Origin: Salticus scenicus
Taxonomy: Eukaryota; Arthropoda; Arachnida; Araneae; Salticidae
DNA: 64,000 nucleotides
NCBI GenBank assembly: GCA_963930645.1
Contig: CAWVNO010002549.1
Span: 589,201-653,200 of the forward strand
Direction: 5' to 3'
Position numbers and translations under genes: made by a program. This document shows, piece by piece, positions 34,786 through 44,350 of the stretch. Each line of letters begins with the position of its first letter. Positions within the stretch are counted from its first letter, which is position 1. The notes below the pieces were generated by a model. It was given only the letters and a program-made list of their open reading frames with translations. It made no database searches and had not been told where the DNA came from.

Positions 34786-35187
34786 GCCTTCGTCCTTCGT
34801 TTTATAGTTTCGCGGTTTGTTGTCAGAGTTACTTCGCTTCACTTCGGATTCTTGTAAGAGGTGTTGCCATGCAGCTGGGATGATGGAATGTTCTCTATTG
34901 TTTACTGTGTTGGGGTTAGTGATAATTTCAAGGTCCTCCCGTTTTAGAGCGTAGTTATGGTTATTGTAGGGAGCTATTTTTTGGACGCCTTCGTCCTTCG
35001 TTTTATAGTTTCGCGGTTTGTTGTCAGAGTTACTTCGCTTCACTTCGGATTCTTGTAAGAGGTGTTGCCATGCAGCTGGGATGATGGAATGTTCACTATT
35101 GTTTACTGTGTTGGGGTTAGTGATAATTTCAAGGGCCTCCCGTTTTAGAGCGTAATTATGGTTATTGTAGGGAGCTATTTTTTGGAT
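34786..35187 (-). repeat. 201 bp in-frame tandem duplication in copy A
   Basis: Two adjacent units, 34987-35187 and 34786-34986, nearly identical. They encode a 67-residue block twice, each beginning QKIAPYNNHN and ending KTKDEGV. The block contains the ALKRE-LEI and NTVNN motifs that supply the C-terminal catalytic Glu and Asn of GIY-YIG enzymes. Copy B has one unit. The two units differ in EAL against EDL and NNSE against NNRE. Confidence 0.85.
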
Positions 35188-35261
35188 GTTAATAGAGTTA
35201 ATGCTTATTGGGTTATTATTATGGGTAGTGGAGAAAGCGGTAGAGGTTTTTCCTAGTTTAA

Positions 35262-35659
35262 CTCTTTCGTTCCCGTAACGGCCGAATCCGCCCGAAAGCT
35301 CTCAGTCCCATTCCGGCCCTAAAACGCCTGAGATCGTTCTTCCCCCCTTTTCGCTCTTTTATCTTCGCGATGGTGATTTTTCCGCGGTTAGTTGTCAGTG
35401 CAGATGACAAGTGGGCGGGTTAACTTTATGGTGACAAGAAGGGATAGGGAAGGGAGCTTTCTTGTTCTAAAGATTTGCACTCTGCAGTGAAACTGGACCA
35501 GACAATAATCCATTCTTTCCCTAATCTTAAGGCGTGTTGAAATGACACGCACATGAATAGAAAAAGAAGCCGCTCTGTGCATCCGTGGGGGTGAAATCTC
35601 GGCCGTTTGTCCGGGATCCTGAGGTAGATTAAAATTTCATATTCGTGGGACAGAAAGAG
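35262..35659. mobile_element. TTAA-flanked insertion (398 bp), probable piggyBac MITE
   Basis: Flanked by TTAA at 35258-35261 and 35660-35663. Ends are CTCTTTCGTTCCCG and, inverted, CTCTTTCTGTCCCA, so there is an inverted repeat of about 14 bp with few mismatches. Copy B at 41259-41262 and the truncated middle copy show the same site with a single TTAA, an exact empty-site comparison. The insert is clearly richer in G+C than the surroundings and has no transposase. It truncates the endonuclease of copy A after HRADL. Confidence 0.85.
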
Positions 35660-37770
35660 TTAAGATCTGCACGGTGTTCTTTTTCACGATCGGCTATTTT
35701 TCGTTTAGTCATCCCGATGTAGCAGGCTTTTTTACTATTGATATGTTCGAAGTTGATTTTATAAATTCCGGATGTGTGGTTTTGTGGAATGGGGTCTTTT
35801 TCGTTCCGGATGTGTTGAAAGATATTTTTGTCAGGTTTTATTGGAATGTTTACGTTATTATTTTTAGCTTCATTTTTTATTTTAATGCTGGCGCCGTTAC
35901 AAAAAGGGATTGCGGTGGTAAAATTAGGTTTAGGTTTCTGGGCGTTATTGATTTTGTTAAGAGATTTTAGGCGTTTTTTGTATAATTTATTTATAAGATT
36001 TTTAGAGTAGTTAGCTTTTGCGGCGATTTTTTTGATATTGTTAAGTTCTTTATTTAGTAATTGTTTGTTAGAGCAGATTAAAATAGCGCGGTTGATATAA
36101 GATTGAATGGCGGATAATTTGTAAGTGAGGGGGGTTTTACAATTTTTGTTTATAATTTCAGTGTTAGTAGTGGGTTTTCTGTAAACGGTAGTGTCGAAGG
36201 TGTTATTAGGGTTTTTTATGATTTTTATATCAAGAAAGTTTAGAGTATTGTTTGTTTCTTTTTCAATTGTGAATTTAATGTTATTATCTAAGGAATTAAG
36301 GTTTGTTAGAAGGTTATCTGGATTTTCAGTGTCGGGAATGATGGCAAAGATGTCGTCCACATATCTAGTCCAAAGTTTACAATTTTTGATTATATGGTTG
36401 GCTGAATTTTCAATAAGGCGGAGTTTCAATTCGGCAATGATACCTGATATAGGGGATCCCATAGGGACGCCTTGATTTTGATGGTAAGTATTATTATTAA
36501 AGTTAAAGTATGATTCATGAAGGAGGAGGTTATTTGCTCTAATTAAAGTTTCACTGGTTTTATTGTCTCCAAATATGTTGGTTAATTTAGTATTAATAAT
36601 TGCCGTGATTTCTGAAATATTGATGGAGGGGTAGAGATCTTTTACATCAAAACTAACGAGTTTATCGGTATAATTTATATTTGTATTACGGAGTTTATCT
36701 AGAAACATTTCATTTGAGTTTATTGAGTAGTTAGAGGGAGGGAGAAGGGCTATGTAAATGCTTTTCATGTATTTTTCGAGATGGTAGGTTGGGCCTTCAG
36801 CTTTATTTACTATAGGGCGGAGAGAGGGGGGGTTTTTGTGATCTTTATATTTAGCAAAGAGACGTGGTATTGTGGAGGCATGGTTATTGAATGTTGGTTT
36901 GTTATTGTTGGGCCATTGGCCTGTTTTTATAAGATCTTTTGTTTTACTTATGATTTTATTAAGAGGTGAGGGGTGGGTTTTTGTAGCTTTTAGTTTTTCA
37001 ATGGTTTCTTGCATCATTTCATTATAATGGGTTCGGTTCATAATGGTAATAAGATTTGTTTTGTCTGACATAAGAAAAGTTAAATCACGATTGTTTTTTA
37101 AGTTTTTAAGACATTTGATATCTTCTGAGTCATTATAGGTTTTATTTACTTTAGAGATGCATTTTATAGCGGTGTTCCGGATTGTTTGTTGTTTGAAAGC
37201 TGGAATGTAGTCAATGGCGGTTTCTATGTGAGCTATTGTGTCTTTTAAGTTTGGTTTGTCATTTAGGATATATTTAGCGCCTAATTTTAATAGGGAGTCT
37301 TGATGTGAGTTTAGTTCAAAAGTAGAAAGATTATTATATGGGTGAGATGTAGGGGTATGGGTTTTTATAAGGTTAGGGTTTTCTTTTATGATTAAGTTAT
37401 GCAATTTTTTCTGGTGCCGTTTTTGTATAATACTTTGTTCGATTTCTGTGAAATGGTTAATTTTGTTGGTTAGGTGGTTGAAGTCATCAGGTTTAGTTTT
37501 CAATTTTAGATCGTGTTTGAGTTTACTGTTTTCTATTTTTAATTTGAAGATGAGAACGGATTTTTGTTTAATAATTTTCTTTAAAATTGAAATTTCAAAT
37601 TGTTTGGCAAGGTGTTTATAATGTTTATTTATGAAGTTTGAATTTGTTTTTATAAATTTAGGAATAGTTTTGAAGTGCAAGCAGTCTTCTAGAAAGGTTT
37701 TATGGTTAATTTCGCGTGTAAGTTTTTTAGAGTTATTTTTTAGGCTATTGTATAGGGTAGAAAGGGACAT
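35629..37770 (-). pseudogene. Penelope-like reverse transcriptase/GIY-YIG endonuclease, copy A, truncated by insertion
   Basis: The 713-codon open frame starts at the Met shared with copy B (MSLSTLYNSL). Residues 1-130 are Lys/Asn-rich with coiled-coil potential. The reverse transcriptase covers about 290-540: LRPIVNKAEGPTYHLEKYM, FDVKDLYPSI (374-383), QGVPMGSPISG, RYVDDIFAII (catalytic YVDD at 470-473), LNFLDIKI, TTVYRKPT. The GIY-YIG nuclease begins at 668 (SGIYKINF) with CYIGMTKRKI at 683-692 and REKEH. The last residues (after HRADL) come from the TTAA insertion. Beyond it the original frame resumes at 35257 and runs with the 67-residue duplication to the stop at 34741. Family role: target-primed copying of the element, with the nuclease nicking DNA. 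Lacking the Glu/Asn part, this copy should be inactive. Confidence 0.85.
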
Positions 37771-38040
37771 TATAAGAAAAATCGGGAGGCCTAGAAGAAC
37801 CGTGAAGCTAAATAGAATGAGGAAATTGCTGAAAAAGAGTTATGAAAGTGAAGCTTGGGAGGTCAGTGATGACCAAAAGACAGAATGTTTTAAAGTTTAT
37901 AAGAGTTTAAGGTGTAAATATAACATTCAAACGATAGGGAAATAAAAGAAAAAAATATCACAAGTATAATTGTAAAATACATAAAAAATTCTAAAAGGAA
38001 TGGTAAATACTTAAAAACGTTAAAATGTAAAATTTAAAAA

Positions 38041-38280
38041 CATTTTAAAAGGGTTAAAAATTATGAGCATACATACAAATTAAGAGAACGTCGTTAAATC
38101 TTGAAAGGGTTTCATCTAAAGGACGTAGTTCCACGTCGATAATCTTCCGAAGGAAGTACATGCCCGGTAGCGGCTAATTAATTTCATATAAATTTAATGA
38201 AAAGCAAACTAATTTATTTCATTTTAAAATATACCTTATATAGGCTTTTCAATTTTGGCTGATCAATTTCGATCACAATC
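38041..38280 (-). other. leader and 5' pseudo-LTR piece of copy A
   Basis: 38230-38280 repeats the element's 3' end (GATCAGCCAAAATTG, GAAAAGCCTATATAAGG on the minus strand). It is joined to leader sequence with a hairpin CTTCC-TTC-GGAAG and CGACGT-GGAA-CTACGTC. The TATATAAGG box may serve as a core promoter element; that is inference. Confidence 0.55.
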
Positions 38281-38662
38281 CTGACAAAAATATCACAAAA
38301 ACCTGACAAAAATATCTTTCAACACATCCGGAACGAAAAAGACCCCATTCCACAAAACCACACATCCGGAATTTATAAAATCAACTTCGAACATATCAAT
38401 AGTAAAAAAGCCTGCTACATCGGGTTGACTAAACGAAAAATAGCCCATCGTGAAAAAGAACACCGTGCAGATTTTAAACTAGGAAAAGCCTCTACCGCTT
38501 TCTCCACTACCCATAATAATAACCCAATAAGCATTAACTCTATTAACATCCAAAAAATAGCTCCCTAGAATAACCATAACTACGCTCTAAAACGGGAGGC
38601 CCTTGAAATTATCACTAACCCCAACACAGTAAACAATAGAGAACATTCCATCATCCCAGATG
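38281..38662 (+). pseudogene. 5'-truncated third Penelope copy (endonuclease end)
   Basis: Matches the last part of the coding region of copy B, from KNIFQHIRNEKDP through SGIYKINF and CYIG, with changes including an in-frame TAG at 38566-38568. Near 38660 it jumps, by a deletion of about 140 bp, to CCAAAATTGAAAAGCC at the 3' end, which then runs without a break into the leader of copy B. A 5'-truncated copy fused in tandem in front of a longer one is the known pseudo-LTR organisation of Penelope elements. The start of the fragment has a short local direct repeat (CCTGACAAAAATATC twice). Confidence 0.8.
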
Positions 38663-39150
38663 CCAAAATTGAAAAGCCTATATAAGGTATATTTTAAAAT
38701 GAAATAAATTAGTTTGCTTTTCATTAAATTTATATGAAATTAATTAGCCACTACCGGGCATGTACTTCCTTCGGAAGATTATCGACGTGGAACTACGTCC
38801 TTTAGATGAAACCCTTTCAAGATTTAACGACGTTCTCTTAATTTGTATGTATGCTCATAATTTTTAACCCTTTTAAAATGTTTTTAAATTTTACATTTTA
38901 ACGTTTTTAACTATTTACCATTCCTTTTAGAATTTTTTATGTATTTTACAATTATACTTGTGATATTTTTTTCTTTTATTTCCCTATCGTTGGAATGTTA
39001 TATTTACACCTTAAACTCTTATAAACTTTAAAATATTCTGTCTTTTGGTCATCACTGACCTCCCAAGCTTCACTTTCATAACTCTTTTTCAGCAATTTGC
39101 TCATTCTATTTAGCTTCACGGTTCTTCTAGGCCTCCCGATTTTTCTTATA

Positions 39151-41578
39151 ATGTCCCTTTCTACCCTATACAATAGCCTAAAAAATAACTCTAAAAAACT
39201 TACACGCGAAATTAACCATAAAACCTTTCTAGAAGACTGCTTGCACTTCAAAACTATTCCTAAATTTATAAAAACAAATTCAAACTTCATAAATAAACAT
39301 TATAAACACCTTGCCAAACAATTTGAAATTTCAATTTTAAAGAAAATTATTAAACAAAAATCCGTTCTCATCTTCAAATTAAAAATAGAAAACAGTAAAC
39401 TCAACCACGATCTAAAATTGAAAACTAAACCTGATGACTTCAACCACCTAACCAACAAAATTAACCATTTCACAGAAATCGAACAAAGTATTATACAAAA
39501 ACGGCACCAGAAAAAATTGCATAACTTAATCATAAAAGAAAACCCTAACCTTATAAAAACCCATACCCCTACATCTCACCCATATAATAATCTTTCTACT
39601 TTTGAACTAAACTCACATGAAGACTCCCTATTAAAATTAGGCGCTAAATATATCCTAAATGACAAACCAAACTTAAAAGACACAATAGCTCACATAGAAA
39701 CCGCCATTGACTACATTCCAGCTTTCAAACAACAAACAATCCGGAACACCGCTATAAAATGCATCTCTAAAGTAAATAAAACCTATAATGACTCAGAAGA
39801 TATCAAATGTCTTAAAAACTTAAAAAACAATCGTGATTTAACTTTTCTTATGTCAGACAAAACAAATCTTATTACCATTATGAACCGAACCCATTATAAT
39901 GAAATGATGCAAGAAACCATTGAAAAACTAAAAGCTACAAAAACCCACCCCTCACCTCTTAATAAACTCATAAGTAAAACAAAAGATCTTATAAAAACAG
40001 GCCAATGGCCCAACAATAACAAACCAACATTCAATAACCATGCCTCCACAATACCACGTCTCTTTGCTAAATATAAAGATCACAAAAACCCCCCCTCTCT
40101 CCGCCCTATAGTAAATAAAGCTGAAGGCCCAACCTACCATCTCGAAAAATACATGAAAAGCATTTACATAGCCCTTCTCCCTCCCTCTAACTACTCAATA
40201 AACTCAAATGAAATGTTTCTAGATAAACTCCGTAATACAAATATAAATTATACCGATAAACTCGTTAGTTTTGATGTAAAAGATCTCTACCCCTCCATCA
40301 ATATTTCAGAAATCACGGCAATTATTAATACTAAATTAACCAACATATTTGGAGACAATAAAACCAGTGAAACTTTAATTAGAGCAAATAACCTCCTCCT
40401 TAATGAATCATACTTTAACTTTAATAATAATACTTACCATCAAAATCAAGGCGTCCCTATGGGATCCCCTATCTCAGGTATCATTGCCGAATTGAAACTC
40501 CGCCTTATTGAAAATTCAGCCAACCATATAATCAAAAATTGTAAACTTTGGACTAGATATGTGGACGACATCTTTGCCATCATTCCCGACACTGAAAATC
40601 CAGATAACCTTCTAACAAACCTTAATTCCTTAGATAATAACATTAAATTCACAATTGAAAAAGAAACAAACAATACTCTAAACTTTCTTGATATAAAAAT
40701 CATAAAAAACCCTAATAACACCTTCGACACTACCGTTTACAGAAAACCCACTACTAACACTGAAATTATAAACAAAAATTGTAAAACCCCCCTCACTTAC
40801 AAATTATCCGCCATTCAATCTTATATCAACCGCGCTATTTTAATCTGCTCTAACAAACAATTACTAAATAAAGAACTTAACAATATCAAAAAAATCGCCG
40901 CAAAAGCTAACTACTCTAAAAATCTTATAAATAAATTATACAAAAAACGCCTAAAATCTCTTAACAAAATCAATAACGCCCAGAAACCTAAACCTAATTT
41001 TACCACCGGAATCCCTTTTTGTAACGGCGCCAGCATTAAAATAAAAAAATGAAGCTAAAAATAATAACGTAAACATTCCAATAAAACCTGATAAAAATAT
41101 CTTTCAACACATCCGGAACGAAAAAGACCCCATTCCACAAAACCACACATCCGGAATTTATAAAATCAACTTCGAACATATCAATAGTAAAAAAGCCTGC
41201 TACATCGGGATGACTAAACGAAAAATAGCCGATCGTGAAAAAGAACACCGTGCAGATCTTAAACTAGGAAAAACCTCTACCGCTTTCTCCACTACCCATA
41301 ATAATAACCCAATAAGCATTAACTCTATTAACATCCAAAAAATAGCTCCCTACAATAACCATAACTACGCTCTAAAACGGGAGGCTCTTGAAATTATCAC
41401 TAACCCCAACACAGTAAACAATAGAGAACATTCCATCATCCCAGCTGCATGGCAACACCTCTTACAAGAATCCGAAGTGAAGCGAAGTAACTCTGACAAC
41501 AAACCGCGAAACTATAAAACGAAGGACGAAGGCGTAACAAGTGGCTCTGAAGATGATCACGATTGTGATCGAAATTGA
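39151..41578 (+). pseudogene. Penelope-like reverse transcriptase/GIY-YIG endonuclease, copy B, one frameshift
   Basis: The open frame from the conserved Met at 39151 (an in-frame ATG at 39097 adds 18 hydrophobic residues absent from copy A, so 39151 is preferred) contains all reverse transcriptase motifs: FDVKDLYPSI, QGVPMGSPISG, RYVDDIFAII, LNFLDIKI. It stops at 41050 because a run of six A in copy A is seven A here (about 41042-41048). The remaining frame carries the nuclease with SGIYKINF, CYIGMTKRKI, ALKREALEI and NTVNNREH, then a Lys/Asp-rich tail ending HDCDRN and TGA at 41576-41578. All GIY-YIG catalytic positions (Tyr, Tyr, Arg, Glu, Asn) look present. Apart from the one-base insertion the copy looks intact, so the family was recently active. 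Confidence 0.85.
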
Positions 41579-41585
41579 TCAGCCA
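41542..41585 (+). ncRNA. hammerhead-ribozyme-like fold at Penelope 3' end, copy B
   Basis: Arrangement seen: stem I TGGCT (41542-41546) pairing perfectly with AGCCA (41581-41585); CTGAAGA (41547-41553), the CUGANGA core; stem II GATCAC/GTGATC with loop GATT; GAAA (41571-41574); a minimal stem III (AT TG AT); and C41580 as the nucleotide before the predicted cleavage point (NUH = AUC). Beyond a small internal loop, CAA (41538-41540) can pair with TTG (41589-41591). Deviation: one unpaired T (41554) between the core and stem II. Penelope-like elements are known to carry hammerhead motifs with very short stem III in their pseudo-LTRs, which fits. The stop codon TGA (41576-41578) lies in the stem III loop. 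Activity is unproven. Confidence 0.55.
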
Positions 41586-41656
41586 AAATTGAAAAGCCTA
41601 TATAAGGTATATTTTAAAATGAAATAAATTAGTTTGCTTTTCATTAAATTTATATG

Positions 41657-41667
41657 AGATTAATTTT
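41657..41667. repeat. candidate 11 bp target duplication, right side of Penelope dimer
   Basis: AGATTAATTTT, the same as 34678-34688. See caveat there. Confidence 0.4.
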
Positions 41668-41710
41668 AAATTTAACCGATTATGTTACAGATACATGTTT
41701 TGCACTTATT

Positions 41711-41765
41711 GACGTAGCACATTGACGTTAGCACATTGACGTAGCACATTGCACTTATTGACGTT
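41711..41765 (+). repeat. short direct repeats of GCACATTGACGT / GCACTTATTGACGT
   Basis: Four to five imperfect 12-15 bp units (TTGACGTAGCACA, TTGACGTTAGCACA). Just outside the Penelope composite. Confidence 0.6.
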
Positions 41766-41821
41766 TTTACATGATCCTTACATTAGAATGGTATGATAAA
41801 ATTTCATTCACGGTATGAAAG

Positions 41822-41861
41822 TTTTTTTTTTTTTTTTTTTTTTTGAGGGGGGGGGGGGGGG
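41822..41861. repeat. poly(T) then poly(G) tract
   Basis: About 22 T, then GAGGGGGGGGGGGGGGG. Confidence 0.8.
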
Positions 41862-41984
41862 AATAATAAAATTTTCACAAAACATGACAAATATAAATTC
41901 TAAAATTAAAAAAATTTATTGTGTAATATAATGTTTATATTGAGTAACTATAAACATTTCTTACAGAATTATTCGGGTCTGGGC

Positions 41985-42056
41985 CGAATAATGGACTTGA
42001 TATTCGGCCGAAGCCGAACATTCGGATTCGGCTGAATAATCGTTGCATCTCTAAAA
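41985..42056. mobile_element. hAT-like terminal sequence
   Basis: Inverted, it begins AGAGATGCAACGATTATTCAGC and continues with alternating TTCGGC/GCCGAA motifs, as seen at ends of some hAT elements. The other end was not found, so the element is undefined. Confidence 0.3.
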
Positions 42057-42544
42057 GAAACATCTTTATTTTATTGCTGTCCAAAGTAATCCCATAATGG
42101 CCAATGTTCTTGGCCAATGGTACTTGAAACGCTGTGTCCTATCTAGAAAAAGAAAATTGATATGATTTTATGTTCATGTATATTTTATTTATAATTATTT
42201 TTCTTTCTTTCTTTTTAGGAAGTGTGAGAAGAAATTGTAAAAAAGTTCAAACTGTTGTCTTTAACAGAGTTTCCCCCAGACAGTTTTGGGAGGGTGCTGC
42301 CTCCTGCCTGCCCTTTGATTGGAAAAATTCTTCCCCCCTTACTCTTCATACAAAAAAATTTCACCTTTCTTGCCCGTTATATAAAAAAATTGCACTTTTA
42401 CTGCTTTTTGTAGAAAATAGATTTTAAATCAAACATAAATGCTAGAAATATAAATAAAACAGGGATGCCGCTTTTCCACACTACTGAGCGGCGGATTTCT
42501 GCTTTTTATAAATTTATTCTGTCTGCTTCTTCTCAAACTAATAA

Positions 42545-42835
42545 TCGCCGATCCATCATACAATTTCCAATCTTTCTCCATCAATAACATAAATATCAAT
42601 GTGCACATTAAACTTAATTTACTGGATTCTAGAACCCTTAAAAAGGTAGGATTGCTCGATATTTCTCATATACATAGTTATATTGTCCTCCTTCGCCCAG
42701 TAGCAGAATTTTTTTTGTCAATCTGCGACAACTACTTAGGCATTAGAAAATAATCTGCAGCACTATAAGTAACACGAAAAAGGCCTGCGAGAAACAGTAA
42801 GTGTATTTCTGTCATAAGTTTGCATTTATTTAATA
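42545..42835. repeat. family B copy 2, left part
   Basis: One tandem unit in plus orientation (CAATCTTTCTCCATCAATAAC, GGATTCTAGAA), then the stretch from CCCAGTAGCAGAA to TTTAATACTAG shared with 30230-30387. Confidence 0.5.
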
Positions 42836-44350
42836 CTAGCAGGTTATGCCTGCTTCGCTGGTCGCAGGAATTAAATGAATCTTCAAAAAATTTAATCACT
42901 ATTTTTATTGTATTAAAAAAAAATCCTTTTAAATCATTCTTAACCTCACTTCACATACTCGTGGCTTACCTAGCATCTTTCCTTGGCACTTCAATTTGAG
43001 TATTTATTAGACAACAAAAGCTGTTTTTATTTAAAAAATGCAACTATAAAGATTGCTCTACCTCAGCATTTATTAAACATTTCAGTTTTGGCACCGTGTA
43101 TTTTATAGCTCTCGCTCTTTCTATTATATTACCATTTGATTCCGACTAATGCAATAAAAAAAAAAGAGAAAATATTCCTTTCAAATGAATTTAATTATAT
43201 AAATAAAATAATAATAATAAAATTTAATTAAACACATTTTAATCGATTTAACCCTTTCTACTATATTAGCAGTTTTTTTAATAAATACATTAAAAAAAAA
43301 AAAATAAAAAAGATGGTTTCCTTTTCAAATTAATTAAATGAAAAATAATCTGGTGTACCTCTCACATGACTTTCTCTTACCCTGCATTTTAATACTAAAA
43401 CGATATATTGCAGATTAAGGTGTAAGCTTGTAAGATCAATAAAGTAATAAGATCAATCTATTTTAAAAATAATGTAAAATAGGTTTAGGAACAGTTTTAT
43501 TTCACAAAAAATTCTGAATCCCTCATTCACCCCGCCCCCTCCCCCGTTCAACTATAATGCCTACATTGAAAAAAAAAGAAAAAGAAAAACACCTTAAGGC
43601 CGTAATTAATTTGCAATAAAACTTGCCAATCTTAATCAAACTTTTCAAGTAGCAACTTAATATGAATCTCCAAATACCAAATTTGAATATCCTGTAATCA
43701 TTTGTTTTTAAATTATGCTGATAACAGATATAGAGATCAACTGCTAAAAATTAGACTTTCACATTCGAGACGCCTCAAAATGGATACTTTTTAAAAAACC
43801 AGAATTTAAAACAAAACTAAAAAAATACTTTGTTTATAGTTGGTATAAAAAATTAATTACCCTTGTTAATGTGGGGAAGGGGGGAGGGGGATCACAAAAA
43901 AATGTATGAGTGGGAGATATTGAGCAATTCTACTTCATTACATGTTTTAGAATCTGATATAATAAATGGAAAGAGTTATGGATGGAAAAAAATTGGAAAT
44001 CGCAATACTTCTGCAGAGCAATTGTTTGCTGTTCATTAGCAGGAAAGGGGGAAAATGTTGGGAAGGGGGGGGGGGAGCAGCAAAAGAAAAAAAAAACATA
44101 AGTGAGAGATATTGGACAATTTTACTTCTTTATAAGTTCTGGAATCTAATTAAATAAGATTTTAAGAAAATATTGACATTTATGTTGTGGATGAAAGCAG
44201 ACGGGAAATCACAATGATTTCATGAAATGTCTATCGCTGATTGTTAGCGGAGAGGAAGGGCGGTGTTAAATAATTACGTAAGTGAAAAATATTGAATAAT
44301 TCTACCTCTTTGAATTCTACCTATCATTCTTTTATATTGCTTAAAATATA
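42836..44350 (-). mobile_element. family B copy 2: Helitron-like unit with minus-strand 3' end
   Basis: On the minus strand the unit ends with the hairpin GCAGG CATAA CCTGC overlapping CTAG (42836-42839), then TA. At higher coordinates it matches copy 1 (TTGGCACCGTGTATTTTATA, CTCTCGCTCTTTC) and ends with tandem units at 43880-44320. The hAT element present in copy 1 is absent. No Rep/helicase coding sequence. Confidence 0.5.
43880..44320 (-). repeat. tandem array, family B units
   Basis: Three units with AGAATCTGATATAATAAATG, GAAATCGCAATACTTCTGC, CTGTTCATTAGCAGGAAAGG and G-runs, as at 32640-33060. Confidence 0.6.

Larger units (their letters stand above)
34689..38280 (-). mobile_element. Penelope-like element, copy A (near full length)
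   Basis: Reads on the minus strand from a partial pseudo-LTR start at 38280, through a leader of about 500 bp, the polyprotein frame, and a 3' end at 34689. Without its TTAA insertion (402 bp with the duplicated TTAA) and a 201 bp duplication it would be 2989 bp, against 2994 bp for the matching arm of copy B. It is the mirror image of copy B at very high identity. Its upstream end begins inside the hammerhead-like stem (GATTGTGATCGAAA), as expected for the joined pseudo-LTRs of this retroelement class. Confidence 0.85.
38663..41656 (+). mobile_element. Penelope-like element, copy B (near full length)
   Basis: Plus-strand copy: pseudo-LTR and leader 38663-39150, coding 39151-41578, 3' end to about 41656. 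It includes the TATATAAGG box both upstream and downstream of the coding region. Nearly identical to copy A in mirror orientation, separated from it by the 382 bp truncated copy. Confidence 0.85.

Noticed and set aside
38041..38230. Search for a hammerhead core in the Penelope leader (hairpins near CTTCCTTCGGAAG and CGACGTGGAACTACGTC)
   Set aside because: Stems are present but no CUGANGA...GAAA core in the correct order; the better candidate is at the 3' end.
38976..39290. 104-codon minus-strand frame, also present at 37631-37945 in mirror position
   Set aside because: It is antisense to the Penelope start region in both copies, so its conservation follows from the duplication; no domain recognised.
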